DNA of 64,000 bases. It comes from Alkaliphilus metalliredigens QYMF. Its GTDB lineage: Bacteria > Bacillota > Clostridia > Peptostreptococcales > Natronincolaceae. Location: the NCBI RefSeq assembly GCF_000016985.1, contig NC_009633.1, forward strand, positions 2,585,539-2,649,538. Direction: 5' to 3'. The translations under genes were made by a program, and so were the position numbers. Under the pieces are notes generated by a model. The model worked only from the letters and a program-made list of their open reading frames with translations. It had not been told where the DNA came from and did not search any database. Of the stretch, positions 23,707 through 33,202 are shown piece after piece; within the stretch, counting starts at the first letter, position 1, and each line of letters opens with the position of its first letter.

Positions 23707-25083
23707 TTAAATTTGTGCCCTTTTAGATTTCAATCCGCTTGTTGTAGATGCAGCAGATCCGATTCCAGGGCCTTGATCAATGTGTTTATCCGACAATACT
23801 TTTTTCATTAAATCATCTGCAAGGATCTTGTCGATTTCCCCTGCAATTACTTCCTCTGTGGCTCCATCTTCTACTTTAAGCATTTTCTTTACTAGGCCTT
23901 GAGCCATCTCGCCAGTTACTTTTTTCTCTACAACCTTGTCGATTGTTTTAGTGAAGTCTTTCTGACTTGATTCTTCCAGTGCCTTCTTGCTATTCTTAGC
24001 CACTTCAATTACATCCATCTCCCCTGTTACTCCAAGGGCCTCTTTTACCTTGCCAAGGGTTTCCTTAGCCTCTACCGCCTCCTTGATTTCTTCCATCTCC
24101 CCAGCTAGTTTATCTGGTGTGATGGCCATTTCTCCAAACACTTGGTTATATGTTACTTTACCAGTTTGGAGTAAACCGTTTAGGTTGCTAATTAACTCTT
24201 TGAAATCCATCTTTTTTCCTCCTTTATTCATTTCGCCTGCAGGTGTTGCAGGTTCATATATTTTCTTCTCCACTACCTCTGTCTTTTCCCCTAGTTTAAT
24301 CTCTTGGTTGTCTATGATGAACGGAATGCTATACAGTTTGGTGGGTTGGTTTTGTTGCTCGTATTCCATGATTGCTGTGTTGTTGTCATATCTAATACTT
24401 CTAACCCAAACATAATCATGTTCACCGATGGAGAAATACTCTTTAGCTGCAATTCTTAGGTCTTCTCTAAGCTTTTCAAATGTGCCGTCAAGCTGTTCTC
24501 CTGTTATGTCGTTCATTTCCATGCCGACAATCTTTGTTGGCATTCCTGGGCGATGTAACGGAGTCCAGTCTATAGATAATGGCTCATATCCCACTACATC
24601 CATTTCTCCGGTTGTTTGATTCTTTCTTAAATCCGGAAAGCCAAATATACTCACTTCTTGGATTCTTTTGGTTCTTATCCACCTTTTTAGGCTTTTTGCA
24701 TCCGCATCTACCAAGCCTCTAAAATAAGCTTTATCTCCTCTCATTTCTGCCCCTATCCAGTGTGTTGCTGGTGGAACGAACTCTGTCGATACATCCTCTG
24801 GCCTTTGATGCCCCAAAAACCCATTTAACGTATATTGCTTTGTATATTCCACAATGTCCTGCAAGCTTTTAGGAGTATAATTCCACCCTCTCTTACTCTT
24901 GCCTGCTGGAATTTCTACAACAACCTCTAGAGGATCCTCGTCCATTTGTTTCATTTGCTCAACATCTACATTTTGTGCTAATTGTATATCTCCTGGGGAA
25001 ATGCTTGTTGCCAAGATTGCACTAATGTTGTCCATCTCTCCATGCATGGCTTTTTGTTCGCCTGCCAATATCCTTGCTTTCAT
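23707..25083 (-). CDS. Prohead protease fused to scaffold (XkdF-like)
   Basis: 458 residues. The N-terminal half is a phage prohead serine protease: catalytic His in LGHQRPEDV (residue 92) and Ser in VSIFGFPDLR (residue 145). The C-terminal ~170 residues are charged, helical and scaffold-like. GE motifs of the type (T/A/H/F)GE(M/Q/I) occur ten times: residues 8, 15, 159, 195, 283, 317, 328, 354, 391 and 415 (position of G). They are spread through linkers and scaffold, suggesting self-processing sites. The catalytic reading is pattern-based. Confidence 0.88.
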   Translation of the reverse strand: MKARILAGEQKAMHGEMDNISAILATSISPGDIQLAQNVDVEQMKQMDEDPLEVVVEIPAGKSKRGWNYTPKSLQDIVEYTKQYTLNGFLGHQRPEDVSTEFVPPATHWIGAEMRGDKAYFRGLVDADAKSLKRWIRTKRIQEVSIFGFPDLRKNQTTGEMDVVGYEPLSIDWTPLHRPGMPTKIVGMEMNDITGEQLDGTFEKLREDLRIAAKEYFSIGEHDYVWVRSIRYDNNTAIMEYEQQNQPTKLYSIPFIIDNQEIKLGEKTEVVEKKIYEPATPAGEMNKGGKKMDFKELISNLNGLLQTGKVTYNQVFGEMAITPDKLAGEMEEIKEAVEAKETLGKVKEALGVTGEMDVIEVAKNSKKALEESSQKDFTKTIDKVVEKKVTGEMAQGLVKKMLKVEDGATEEVIAGEIDKILADDLMKKVLSDKHIDQGPGIGSAASTTSGLKSKRAQI

Positions 25084-25100
25084 ATTCTTGTTTCACCTCC

Positions 25101-26123
25101 TTACGCTGCATAGTTTTCTTGGTACCATCGCTCTAAATCTGGTTGCGATGATGGATTTTGTTCCCAAGCTCTCAACCTCGCTACCAATTCTTCTGGATCC
25201 TCATTAATAGTAGTCATAATGCATAGGCAGTTTGGGTGAAAAGGATAGAGCGGAGCTTTATCTAGGGGGTATCCTCCTGGCCCTAATCCGTAATCATCTG
25301 CCATAGTTATTGGATCGCAAATGTCATACTTTGGGTGGCTTGCAGATAGTATATATTTAATCCCTTTGGTAGCTGGGTTGAGATGGGCTGCTTTTGTAGT
25401 TCCCATACCATAAGCTGATGTCATTTCGGTTCTGGCTAATCTTAAAGCCTCATAACTAATATCCTCTGGTATTCTACCTGGCATTCTGGCCATCATATTA
25501 GGATAGTCTTTAGCAAATGATTTTTTTCCTTTTTTAACATAGTTTTCTATGCCTCTGGCCACAGTCAAGCAATCTTCTCCACTGGCCACTCCGGATGTTA
25601 GAATGTTATTAATGCTCTTTCGGTAATTTTGGTTCTTGTTCCATATCTGATCACTAAGCTTAAGGCCGTATCTGCTCCTGGACCACATGGCCTCTGCAGA
25701 ATCTATATTCATTCTGTAGAAAGTGTCTTTAACTATGCTTTTAGACACTCTTGTTATGCTGGCTCTGTCGATAAGATTCAGTGTTATTTTTTTAGAATAT
25801 CCGGAGCCTGCCTGGATATTTCTCTTGATGTAATTATCAAAATTGATTGTAAGCTGCCCATTTAAATCGTCTATTCTGGTTTTCATCTCTTGTTGAATTC
25901 GTCTTAGTCTAGCCTGGTCAAATGTGTTAAGGTTACCCTCCGCTACTTGAAGAGATATTCTCTTAGACATATTTTCGTAGATTTCTCTTATTTCCTGTTC
26001 CTGGTCTAGCCTTAGCTCCATAAATTCTTTCCTTTGCTGCAGTGCCCAAGAAACGTATGGTCCACTTTCTTCTATTAGCTTATCCACTCCTATGTTGGTG
26101 CCTATTTTATTACTCATCCTCAT
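25101..26123 (-). CDS. Minor head protein, SPP1 gp7/MuF-like
   Basis: About 340 residues. The C-terminal phage Mu protein F domain shows LARTEMTSAYGMG, SASHPKYDICDPI and the terminal FHPNCLC. It is involved in head morphogenesis and DNA delivery, next to the portal. The likely ATG is at 26123; a GTG at 26126 and an ATG at 26117 are alternatives. It overlaps the end of the portal gene by 14 bp. Confidence 0.9.
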   Translation of the reverse strand: MRMSNKIGTNIGVDKLIEESGPYVSWALQQRKEFMELRLDQEQEIREIYENMSKRISLQVAEGNLNTFDQARLRRIQQEMKTRIDDLNGQLTINFDNYIKRNIQAGSGYSKKITLNLIDRASITRVSKSIVKDTFYRMNIDSAEAMWSRSRYGLKLSDQIWNKNQNYRKSINNILTSGVASGEDCLTVARGIENYVKKGKKSFAKDYPNMMARMPGRIPEDISYEALRLARTEMTSAYGMGTTKAAHLNPATKGIKYILSASHPKYDICDPITMADDYGLGPGGYPLDKAPLYPFHPNCLCIMTTINEDPEELVARLRAWEQNPSSQPDLERWYQENYAA

Positions 26124-27606
26124 CACCTATCAAGGCCTCGTCTATTTTGGCAACTTCATCTACCCAGCCTTCATGGTCACGGAACCTGTTTCTTATTCTC
26201 CTGGTTCTCATGATCTTTTCTCTTTCTCCTGGAACCTCTGGATCAGTAGAGAGGTATTCTCCCATGGTATCTATATATTCTGATAAAAAGTTTACTGCAG
26301 CCTCTTCTGAAATGATGTTGGCATTTAGAGCCTCGTTTAATGCTGATGTTATATGCTTTAGTGTCTCGGCCATGGCTTTATCGTCTCTCGGATCCACTTC
26401 GTCCCATCCTAAGGACACGGTGTAATCTGAAAACTTGTAGCCTCTTACTTGGCTGGACATCGCTAATACCATTCTAGCTAACAGTTGCCATTGCTCCGCA
26501 AACTGTTCTCTTTTTCTCTTAATTTTATTTACCATTATAGGCATTTGCTCTTTGACACTAGCCAGTGCACTTGGAGTATGGACTCCGAATATGAATTCTG
26601 GTGTCTCTGAAATATCCACAATGCAATAGAAAATCATTTTTAGCAATTGCTTTGCATCACCAGTTGCACTCTTTACTTCAATAAACTGTGCATCCTCGTC
26701 TTGAGTGAAAAATAGAATTTCATGGCCATCTAGGTTGATGTTTCCTCCTTCTTTGGCAAACTTCACCGGATCCTCTATGCCGAAGTTGTTGGCCAGAAAA
26801 CCAGCTACATCCTTTAGCTTTAGTTTTAACTTTGGGGTGCTGTGCATTTTAGACCCTTTTAGAGCATGGAGCATTACATCATGGTATGCCTTTATATAGG
26901 GTTCTATAGGTTCGATATCACTCTGCCCAAACTTCATAGTTTCGTCTGGTTCGTTTTTAAAGTGGATGATAGGTATAAACCCCCAAGTGTTTGGAAAAGT
27001 CCCCGATTCAATGCCCTCTGGCTTGTCTCCTGTGATTTCTATCGTCCTCTCCTCGGCTGTAATGGTTTGTTTTATTGTCGCAGTCTTTTTAACATCGCTC
27101 AAGCCGGTCCATTCTTGCTTACTTTCAAGTATATAAGCTATAGGTTCCCTGGTGATTGGATCTAGTATGATGTCCTTTACTTCCTCCGGAGGGATTATGT
27201 TGTAAATAAGCCTTTCTTTTTTCTCTGGGTATAGAGGGTTGTTTCTTTTTTCTCTTGTGATCCACACATAACAATCCCCTAGTTTTAAGGCATTGCTGTG
27301 AGTTCTTATCATTTTAGATGTATTTTCAAGAGCGAAGTCATTCAATAGCTCCTGTGCATCCTCGTCCTCTGTGGTATAGTGAGGTACTCCCATGAATCCA
27401 ACAGTTGAGTTAATAACTGGCTTTATAAATGCAGAGCCAAGCTCATATTTCTTGTTTTTATTCTGATACAACTCTCTGGCCAATTGATATTCTACTTTAG
27501 AACTATCAAGGGTATAGGTGGTAAAAGACGTGCCTCTAACCCTCATCATTTCGCCAGATATTTTACTCCTTAACCAGTGATAAGGGTTAAAAAATTTCTT
27601 ACCCAT
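26110..27606 (-). CDS. Portal protein, SPP1 gp6-like
   Basis: 498 residues, right size for the gp6-like portal family. Characteristic pieces: KLGDCYVWITREKRNNPLYP, IIPPEEVKDIILDP and PIIHFKNEPDE. The dodecameric portal forms the DNA gate at one head vertex and docks the terminase. SGEM at 17-20 resembles the GE motifs of the protease/scaffold. Its start overlaps the end of terL by 8 bp. Confidence 0.95.
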   Translation of the reverse strand: MGKKFFNPYHWLRSKISGEMMRVRGTSFTTYTLDSSKVEYQLARELYQNKNKKYELGSAFIKPVINSTVGFMGVPHYTTEDEDAQELLNDFALENTSKMIRTHSNALKLGDCYVWITREKRNNPLYPEKKERLIYNIIPPEEVKDIILDPITREPIAYILESKQEWTGLSDVKKTATIKQTITAEERTIEITGDKPEGIESGTFPNTWGFIPIIHFKNEPDETMKFGQSDIEPIEPYIKAYHDVMLHALKGSKMHSTPKLKLKLKDVAGFLANNFGIEDPVKFAKEGGNINLDGHEILFFTQDEDAQFIEVKSATGDAKQLLKMIFYCIVDISETPEFIFGVHTPSALASVKEQMPIMVNKIKRKREQFAEQWQLLARMVLAMSSQVRGYKFSDYTVSLGWDEVDPRDDKAMAETLKHITSALNEALNANIISEEAAVNFLSEYIDTMGEYLSTDPEVPGEREKIMRTRRIRNRFRDHEGWVDEVAKIDEALIGDEDE

Positions 27607-29014
27607 ATATCTTCCCTCCTTTCAACATGGACAAGTCTGTATATCCATCGCTAGCAAATGAATATATAACTGCATCTGCCCGGTCTGGCGACTCTCCAAT
27701 TCGTCTTTTCATTTCGTCTTTACTCTCTAGTTCAATCCTGCCCTTGCTATCCACTTTGTATTTTCTGTTTGATAGTTGCTTGATTAAAATATCATCCTTA
27801 GGTAATTGAATGACCCCCGGTTCCCCTTGAAGGAATTTGGACAAGTTCTCGTCCAGGAGTTCTCGGATGTTGTCCCACATTTCTGCTGCTTTATTGTAAT
27901 AATGCTCTGGATCATCGGCTTTAGATCCATTCTTTATAGGTACTATGATGTATCCTAGACTTTGTTGCCTATTAATTTCTCTTAGCCTGTCAGTTACCCC
28001 GCCGCCTAGTCCATCATCATCTATTTTTATAACTATCTTGTTTATCTGCAGGTGCTGTGTCTTTAATCTGTCAACAGTCCTTAATATGTTTCCGGCTGTC
28101 TCCATAGTGTCTTTCTTTGAATACTGCTGCAGGTCTAGAACTCTATTGCCTATCCTAGGGGCAATGATGGTTTTGTCATCGCCAAATCTAGCAATATCGG
28201 CTCCTATGTTTAATGTATAGGCATTAGATATATCTACCACAGTTTCTGCCGCCTGCTCCGTAACCTCTAGAGAAATTAAACTATCTGCCTCTCCTTTTGG
28301 GAAGTCTCCTAAAACCCTCACTCGGAACACATCGCTATCTGCCCCGTATTTCTTCTTTAGCATTTCAATATTTTCTTTAGAGGTTCGTGGGCTATCCATA
28401 GATGATACTTTGTGGGATTTGTAAGTGTCTCTGTCCCTGTTGTGGCTATCATAAAAGGTCCCGCTTGTTTTGGTAGGGTTACCGCATAGCAAGAGCTTAT
28501 TTTCATATCCTGTCAAGGTTCCTAGTATTGCCTCCATGATTGGATCTGCGACCCCAGAGGCCTCATCTACCACGAATAACATATAGTCCTCATGGAACCC
28601 TTGCATGTTTTCTGGCCTTACTGCAGTTCTAGCTGTGGCCCACCATCTTTCCTCAAATCCATTCATGTAGATTTTGGTCTTGGTCCATCTAAGCAGTTTG
28701 TCTACCTTTGACTTTGAGAGCCACTTAGATATCTCTGCCCATAGAACGTCATATAGTTGCTGCCTTGTGGGTGCTGTGGCGATTACTTTCGGAAATGGCC
28801 TTGTGCATAGGTACCAGGTTATCGCAATGCTTTCTAATCCTGTTTTCCCTACTCCCTGGCCAGACCTAACGGATACTTTCGGGTGTTGTGCTAAGTCCAT
28901 TAATACTTTAGCTTGCCACGGGTCCGGATAGAATCCTAACATGTCCTCGGCAAACCAAACTGGATTATCCCAGTAATTGTCTAATAATGCTATAAGTGCT
29001 TTATCCATTTTCAT
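27599..29014 (-). CDS. terL: Terminase large subunit
   Basis: 471 residues from the ATG at 29014 (a GTG at 29017 and an ATG at 29008 are alternatives). The ATPase shows Walker A SGQGVGKT (51-58) and Walker B LFVVDEASG. The RNase-H-like nuclease shows GADIARFGDDKT and the second acidic cluster IKIDDDGLGGG. It packages DNA into the prohead. It overlaps terS upstream and the portal downstream. Confidence 0.96.
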   Translation of the reverse strand: MKMDKALIALLDNYWDNPVWFAEDMLGFYPDPWQAKVLMDLAQHPKVSVRSGQGVGKTGLESIAITWYLCTRPFPKVIATAPTRQQLYDVLWAEISKWLSKSKVDKLLRWTKTKIYMNGFEERWWATARTAVRPENMQGFHEDYMLFVVDEASGVADPIMEAILGTLTGYENKLLLCGNPTKTSGTFYDSHNRDRDTYKSHKVSSMDSPRTSKENIEMLKKKYGADSDVFRVRVLGDFPKGEADSLISLEVTEQAAETVVDISNAYTLNIGADIARFGDDKTIIAPRIGNRVLDLQQYSKKDTMETAGNILRTVDRLKTQHLQINKIVIKIDDDGLGGGVTDRLREINRQQSLGYIIVPIKNGSKADDPEHYYNKAAEMWDNIRELLDENLSKFLQGEPGVIQLPKDDILIKQLSNRKYKVDSKGRIELESKDEMKRRIGESPDRADAVIYSFASDGYTDLSMLKGGKIYG

Positions 29015-29855
29015 CACGTCTCTTTGCTGCTATTTGCTCTATTGCCCTCACCCAATCCTCTGTTTCTTTGCCAACTTCTTCGTCCTTCATATTGTCGATT
29101 TCAACCTGCAGCTTTTGTATTCTTAGCTCCTGCTCTTTAGTGGCCATTCCTCTATCTACAAGCTCGTTATAGGATTTAATTAGACTCCTTAACTCTCCCA
29201 TTGCTCTGGATTGTGCCTGGAGGAATGTTGCATATTTGTCCCAAGCGAATTGCAACTCCCACTCTTTTTCTTCTGTAAAGCTCATGCCTTTTATGACCTT
29301 ATGTTTCTTTAGGTGCTCCGTTATATCGTCCTGGTCTTTTACAAACATTATTGATTGAGCTCTTATAATTGCAGCATACTTCAATCTGATGCTATCCCAT
29401 AATAGGTCTAATTGGTTTATCTCTTCCAGTTCGTCAAACAGTTCCATTGTTTCATCCGGGAGGTGTTTCGAGTAAAAGCCATGTTTCTCTGCTCTCTTAT
29501 TGCCCTTTGGTGGCCTGTTACAGTTCCCTACAGCGTTTTTATTTCCAAGTTGACCTATTACTCTCTTAATGTTCTTCGTCTTGTTTTGGGAGTCTTTCTG
29601 GCCATTTTGAGCACATTCATTCCGGGTGCTGTCAGTGTCGTTGCCATTTGTTGCAACAGTGTTGCTTGTTGCGTCAGTTTGTGTCGCAACATTCTTAAGG
29701 AAATCGTCCCACTTTTCCCTGTTCTTTCTAGACCTTAAGGTTGAGGGTTTGATTTTGTATTTATCAGCTAATTCGGCTAATGATACTTTTTCTCCATCAA
29801 CAGTTCTTTTGAGGTATTCTTTTTTTATCTCTAGCCAGTTCGTTTCATTGCTCAT
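29001..29855 (-). CDS. terS: Terminase small subunit
   Basis: 284 residues from the ATG at 29855 behind GGAGGGAGGG; an upstream extension lacks an RBS. The N-terminal helix-turn-helix (VSLAELADKYKIKPSTLRSR) recognises the packaging site. A Thr/Asn/Ala-rich linker (about residues 55-75) separates it from the oligomerisation core. The C-terminus is charged. Partner of terL. Confidence 0.9.
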   Translation of the reverse strand: MSNETNWLEIKKEYLKRTVDGEKVSLAELADKYKIKPSTLRSRKNREKWDDFLKNVATQTDATSNTVATNGNDTDSTRNECAQNGQKDSQNKTKNIKRVIGQLGNKNAVGNCNRPPKGNKRAEKHGFYSKHLPDETMELFDELEEINQLDLLWDSIRLKYAAIIRAQSIMFVKDQDDITEHLKKHKVIKGMSFTEEKEWELQFAWDKYATFLQAQSRAMGELRSLIKSYNELVDRGMATKEQELRIQKLQVEIDNMKDEEVGKETEDWVRAIEQIAAKRRDENG

Positions 29856-29898
29856 CTCCCTCCCTCCAACTCTTTTAAACTCTTCTAATACATCATCG

Positions 29899-30090
29899 CT
29901 ATTCACAAAATAAGTTCAAGTAAGCTATTGCCGCCCTCACGTCTGGTTGTTTATGTTTCTTAACCTTCTTTACTTCTGTAGTGTTATCTTTTTTATTTGC
30001 CTTGATTTCACTCTCTTCATACTCGTATCCGGTGGCAGCCTTAAATATAGATTTCTCTATTTGCATAACGCTCTTTGCTCTATCCTCCAT
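29899..30090 (-). CDS. Short phage protein upstream of terS
   Basis: 63 residues from the ATG at 30090 (RBS AAAGGTGAT). The middle ATGYEYEESEIKANKKD and the end DVRAAIAYLNLFCE recall a segment found in some small terminase subunits (GYDYEE ... AQIFWLKN), but no HTH is present. Possibly a TerS accessory or a split terminase domain. The upstream extension of the frame would overlap the methyltransferase and is rejected. Confidence 0.6.
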   Translation of the reverse strand: MEDRAKSVMQIEKSIFKAATGYEYEESEIKANKKDNTTEVKKVKKHKQPDVRAAIAYLNLFCE

Positions 30091-30133
30091 ATTTATCACC
30101 TTTTTTCTGTATTTTAAAAAAGGGCTTTCGCCC

Positions 30134-31366
30134 TTAATTATTAGTATGAATTTCTTTATAATTAGTTTTTTCTCCACTTCTGATAAGGAAAACATCTTCG
30201 TCTGTGCCTGCGTATTCGATGTATCTTTTCACAATTACATCGGTGTATTTTTCATCAAGTTCTATAGAATAACAGATCCTACCCGTTTGCTCGCAAGCCA
30301 TTAAAGTCGAACCACTGCCCCCGAATGGGTCTAATATAATGCAATTACTCATACTACTGTTTTGTATCGGGTAAGCACATAGTTCCACCGGTTTCATAGT
30401 CGGGTGAAGGTCTGACTTGGTGGGCCTGTCAAAGTTCCATATAGTATTTTGCTTTCTGTCTGAATACCATCTATGTTTTCCGTCTTTTCTCCACCCAAAT
30501 AATATGGGCTCGTGTTTCCATTGGTACGGACTTCTACCAAGGACTATGCTTTGTTTTGCCCATATGCACACACCGGATAAATAAAACCCTGCGTCCACGA
30601 ATGATTTCCTAAAATTCAATCCCTCGGTATCTGCGTGGAATACATATATAGATGCATCCAATTCCATAGAACTGTGCATGTTCTTGAATGCCGCCAACAG
30701 AAAACTATAGAAGTCATCACTTTTCATGTCATCATTCTTTATCGTTCCTGCCTTTGCCTCATAAGCTACATTATATGGCGGATCGGTCACTACTAAATTC
30801 GCTTTCTTCCCATCCATCAATATCTTGTAGGTATCTTCCTTGGTACTGTCTCCGCAAATTAACCTGTGTCTCCCCAGGAGCCATACGTCCCCTTGTTTTG
30901 ATATAGCAGGCTCCTTTAATTCCTCTTCTACATCAAATTCATCTTCTTTTATTTCTTGGTCAGTCATAAGAACCTTATCTAGTTCGTCTAATTCGAACCC
31001 TGTTAGTTCTAAATCAAAGTCTAGCTCTTCCAATTCTCTTAACTCTGTTTCTAGCAGGTCAAAGTCCCACTCTGCAAATTCACTTGTTTTGTTGTCGGCA
31101 ATTCTAAAAGCTTTGATCTGTGCCTGAGTCAAATCATTGGCCTTTATTACTGGCACTTCTTTTATGCCTAGTTTCTTGGCCGCTTTGAGCCTTGTGTGCC
31201 CAGCGATTATTTCGTTGTCACTATCTATTATTATCGGGTTCTTGAACCCGAAACTTTCAATGCTGCTCGCTACCTTATCTACCGCATTATCATTCTCCCT
31301 GGGATTGTTTATGTAAGGTATTAGATCGTCTACATCCATATATTCAATGTTTAATCTTTTGTCCAC
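30134..31366 (-). CDS. ParB-domain DNA methyltransferase (beta-class N4-cytosine/N6-adenine)
   Basis: 410 residues from the GTG at 31366 (RBS AAAAGGAG; ATG 31420 is less likely). The N-terminal ParB/Srx-like domain includes IIAGHTRLKAAKKLG. The C-terminal methyltransferase has DPPY (195-198) followed by the SAM motif DPFGGSGST and ELDEKY, the beta-class order. Base specificity (N6-A or N4-C) cannot be told. Such enzymes next to terminase protect phage DNA from host restriction or regulate packaging; no cognate endonuclease is seen. Confidence 0.93.
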   Translation of the reverse strand: MDKRLNIEYMDVDDLIPYINNPRENDNAVDKVASSIESFGFKNPIIIDSDNEIIAGHTRLKAAKKLGIKEVPVIKANDLTQAQIKAFRIADNKTSEFAEWDFDLLETELRELEELDFDLELTGFELDELDKVLMTDQEIKEDEFDVEEELKEPAISKQGDVWLLGRHRLICGDSTKEDTYKILMDGKKANLVVTDPPYNVAYEAKAGTIKNDDMKSDDFYSFLLAAFKNMHSSMELDASIYVFHADTEGLNFRKSFVDAGFYLSGVCIWAKQSIVLGRSPYQWKHEPILFGWRKDGKHRWYSDRKQNTIWNFDRPTKSDLHPTMKPVELCAYPIQNSSMSNCIILDPFGGSGSTLMACEQTGRICYSIELDEKYTDVIVKRYIEYAGTDEDVFLIRSGEKTNYKEIHTNN

Positions 31367-31497
31367 AACAAGCCACTCCTTTTCTTGCAACAAAAAAGAT
31401 GTGTCCATCGACACACCCATCTTCGCTTTAAGTTCATATTATTCTGATACTACTATATTACCACTTTTAAATGATCCGTTGGTAAGCATTTCCTAGG

Positions 31498-31992
31498 TTA
31501 ATCGTCATGTTTTTGTCTAGTAACTGACTTATCCTGTTTTTTCCCGTTGATTGTGAATAATATCCTGTTGATACTTTCTTTCCTTTTCTCTTTGCACCAT
31601 CCTTCTGAATAGCATACTTTTCCAGCCACCTTATACCATTCTAAGTTTTCTATGTAGAACATGTTTATTATTGTTCTCTCGACATCTGATAGTGCGTCCA
31701 AGGCATTATCTACCATCTTTATTTTGTTGGTTTCAAGAGAAATCTTTCTTTCGAGGTCTCTCTTGATTCTATCTTTTCTCTCTATATTTTTCAAAGCATT
31801 ATTCTCTGTGGTCCTGTTTATTTTATTGGTTTTGGATGTTGGTTCTCCGTAGGATATTCCTTTCATTCCATCATCTATGTCAAACTCTAGCTCTAAATTT
31901 TCAAGCTTTAGTTTATAATTCTCGATAGAGGCTTTGATGATCTTGTAGTTGTAAAGTATTCCTTCGACTTGTCTATAATTCATTTCTTCCAT
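31498..31992 (-). CDS. Late transcription regulator, RinA/ArpU-like (sigma-70 region 4-like)
   Basis: 164 residues. An N-terminal coiled coil (residues about 10-95) is followed by a sigma-region-4-like domain (LSDVERTIINMFYIENLEW ... GWCKEKRKESINRIL). Proteins of this type (RinA, ArpU, DUF1492) activate late operons of Gram-positive phages. It sits just before the methyltransferase-terminase block, the usual location. AGGAGGGG RBS. Confidence 0.82.
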   Translation of the reverse strand: MEEMNYRQVEGILYNYKIIKASIENYKLKLENLELEFDIDDGMKGISYGEPTSKTNKINRTTENNALKNIERKDRIKRDLERKISLETNKIKMVDNALDALSDVERTIINMFYIENLEWYKVAGKVCYSEGWCKEKRKESINRILFTINGKKQDKSVTRQKHDD

Positions 31993-32002
31993 ACGACCCC
32001 TC

Positions 32003-32695
32003 CTAAGTTATATCTTTATGTGTCAGTCCCAGTTCCACCAGGGTTTCATTATCTATTATGATTCCGTATATCTTATATAAATTAAAAATGTCTTCCTCTC
32101 CCTCCTGGTGCACTTTGTTGTGCCAATCTCTAGAAAGGGCCATAAGTTTTAGCCCCTCATGACTCATTCTCTTTCTGTTCCTGCCCATTCCTACTCGTGA
32201 TCCTGTTACATGATGTATATCTGCATTCGGTTTTCCGGTTATGCAGCATTTTCTATATTTAACACATCCATAGAGGTACCTGTCGATGTCCTCTGTTCTA
32301 TTTAGAGCTTTGTCTGTTAATGGTATGTCCCATTTTAGAATAAAATCAATTATATGACTTATAAAATTCCTTGCAGTGGTTACACTACAATTGGAGAGGG
32401 AAAAATACTCCTCTCCAGTCGTTGCACAGTAATCATATTTTAAGTATTCCTTTAGGTACTCTGGATCATCTCCAATAAAAGCTGATATATCTCTCACTGT
32501 GGCATATACCTTTTTTCTCTGATCCACTGTTATAGTTCTACCATCGTTTATTCTTATTTCTGCATCGATACCGTCTTGGCCATCTATTTTGTATTTATAT
32601 ATCTGTCGCCCTAGTTTTTCGCCCGGAATAGTTACTATAAGGTCTGTGCCCTTTTCCGTCTCTCTTAATTTTGTTATTCTGGAGAAGTAATGCAT
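32003..32695 (-). CDS. Putative HNHc nuclease (phage recombination/replication)
   Basis: 230 residues from the ATG at 32695 with an AGGGGGTGGG RBS. The C-terminal HNH-like part reads CCITGKPNADIHHVTGSRVG ... LKLMALSRDWHNKVHQEG, with Cys and His metal-ligand positions. It matches the putative HNHc nuclease family of Firmicutes phages, located after ssb and before the late regulator. Likely a structure-specific nuclease, but the substrate is not known. Confidence 0.83.
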   Translation of the reverse strand: MHYFSRITKLRETEKGTDLIVTIPGEKLGRQIYKYKIDGQDGIDAEIRINDGRTITVDQRKKVYATVRDISAFIGDDPEYLKEYLKYDYCATTGEEYFSLSNCSVTTARNFISHIIDFILKWDIPLTDKALNRTEDIDRYLYGCVKYRKCCITGKPNADIHHVTGSRVGMGRNRKRMSHEGLKLMALSRDWHNKVHQEGEEDIFNLYKIYGIIIDNETLVELGLTHKDIT

Positions 32696-32757
32696 TTTAC
32701 CCACCCCCTCTTCCGCCTAAAATGCTTTTGCCTTTCTTTGATGTCTTCGAGCGGTTC

Positions 32758-33174
32758 CTAGAATGTAATCTCTTCATCATCATCTATTGCCGTAAAATCA
32801 TCATCTTTGTATTTGTTTTGATCCGACCCTCTATCTCCCCACTCTAGAAACTCCACATTACTAGCAATTATATCTGTCGAATACCTTGTCTCGCCAGATT
32901 GTGTTTTGTAGCTGCTGGTTGAAATCGAACCATTTATTGCTACCAATCTTCCTTTAGCAAGGAAGTTAGCACAGTTTTCTGCTTGTTTTCCCCATACTAT
33001 AATTCTAATAAAGTCTGCAGTTGACTGGCCTTTTTCTTCAAATTCTTTTTTCTTGTCCCTTGCAAGGTTCTTGTCTACTGCTAAAGTAAAATTGCAAACC
33101 GCTTTTCCTGTGCCTGCTATAAATCTTAACTCTGGGTCTCTAACTAACCTGCCAATTAAAACAACATTATTCAT
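32758..33174 (-). CDS. ssb: Single-stranded DNA-binding protein
   Basis: 138 residues from the ATG at 33174. OB fold with MNNVVLIGRLVRDPELRF, FIRIIVWGKQAENCANFL and YSTDIIASNVEFLEWG; acidic tail ending DDEEITF, the interaction tip of bacterial SSBs. It protects ssDNA during phage replication and Bet annealing. It lies in the replication block. Confidence 0.97.
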   Translation of the reverse strand: MNNVVLIGRLVRDPELRFIAGTGKAVCNFTLAVDKNLARDKKKEFEEKGQSTADFIRIIVWGKQAENCANFLAKGRLVAINGSISTSSYKTQSGETRYSTDIIASNVEFLEWGDRGSDQNKYKDDDFTAIDDDEEITF

Positions 33175-33202
33175 TTTGAGATTCGCCTCTTTCTTTTTAC
33201 TC

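Noticed and set aside
30091..30195. N-terminal extension of the gene upstream of terS
   Set aside because: Would overlap the methyltransferase and has no RBS; the ATG at 30090 is well placed.
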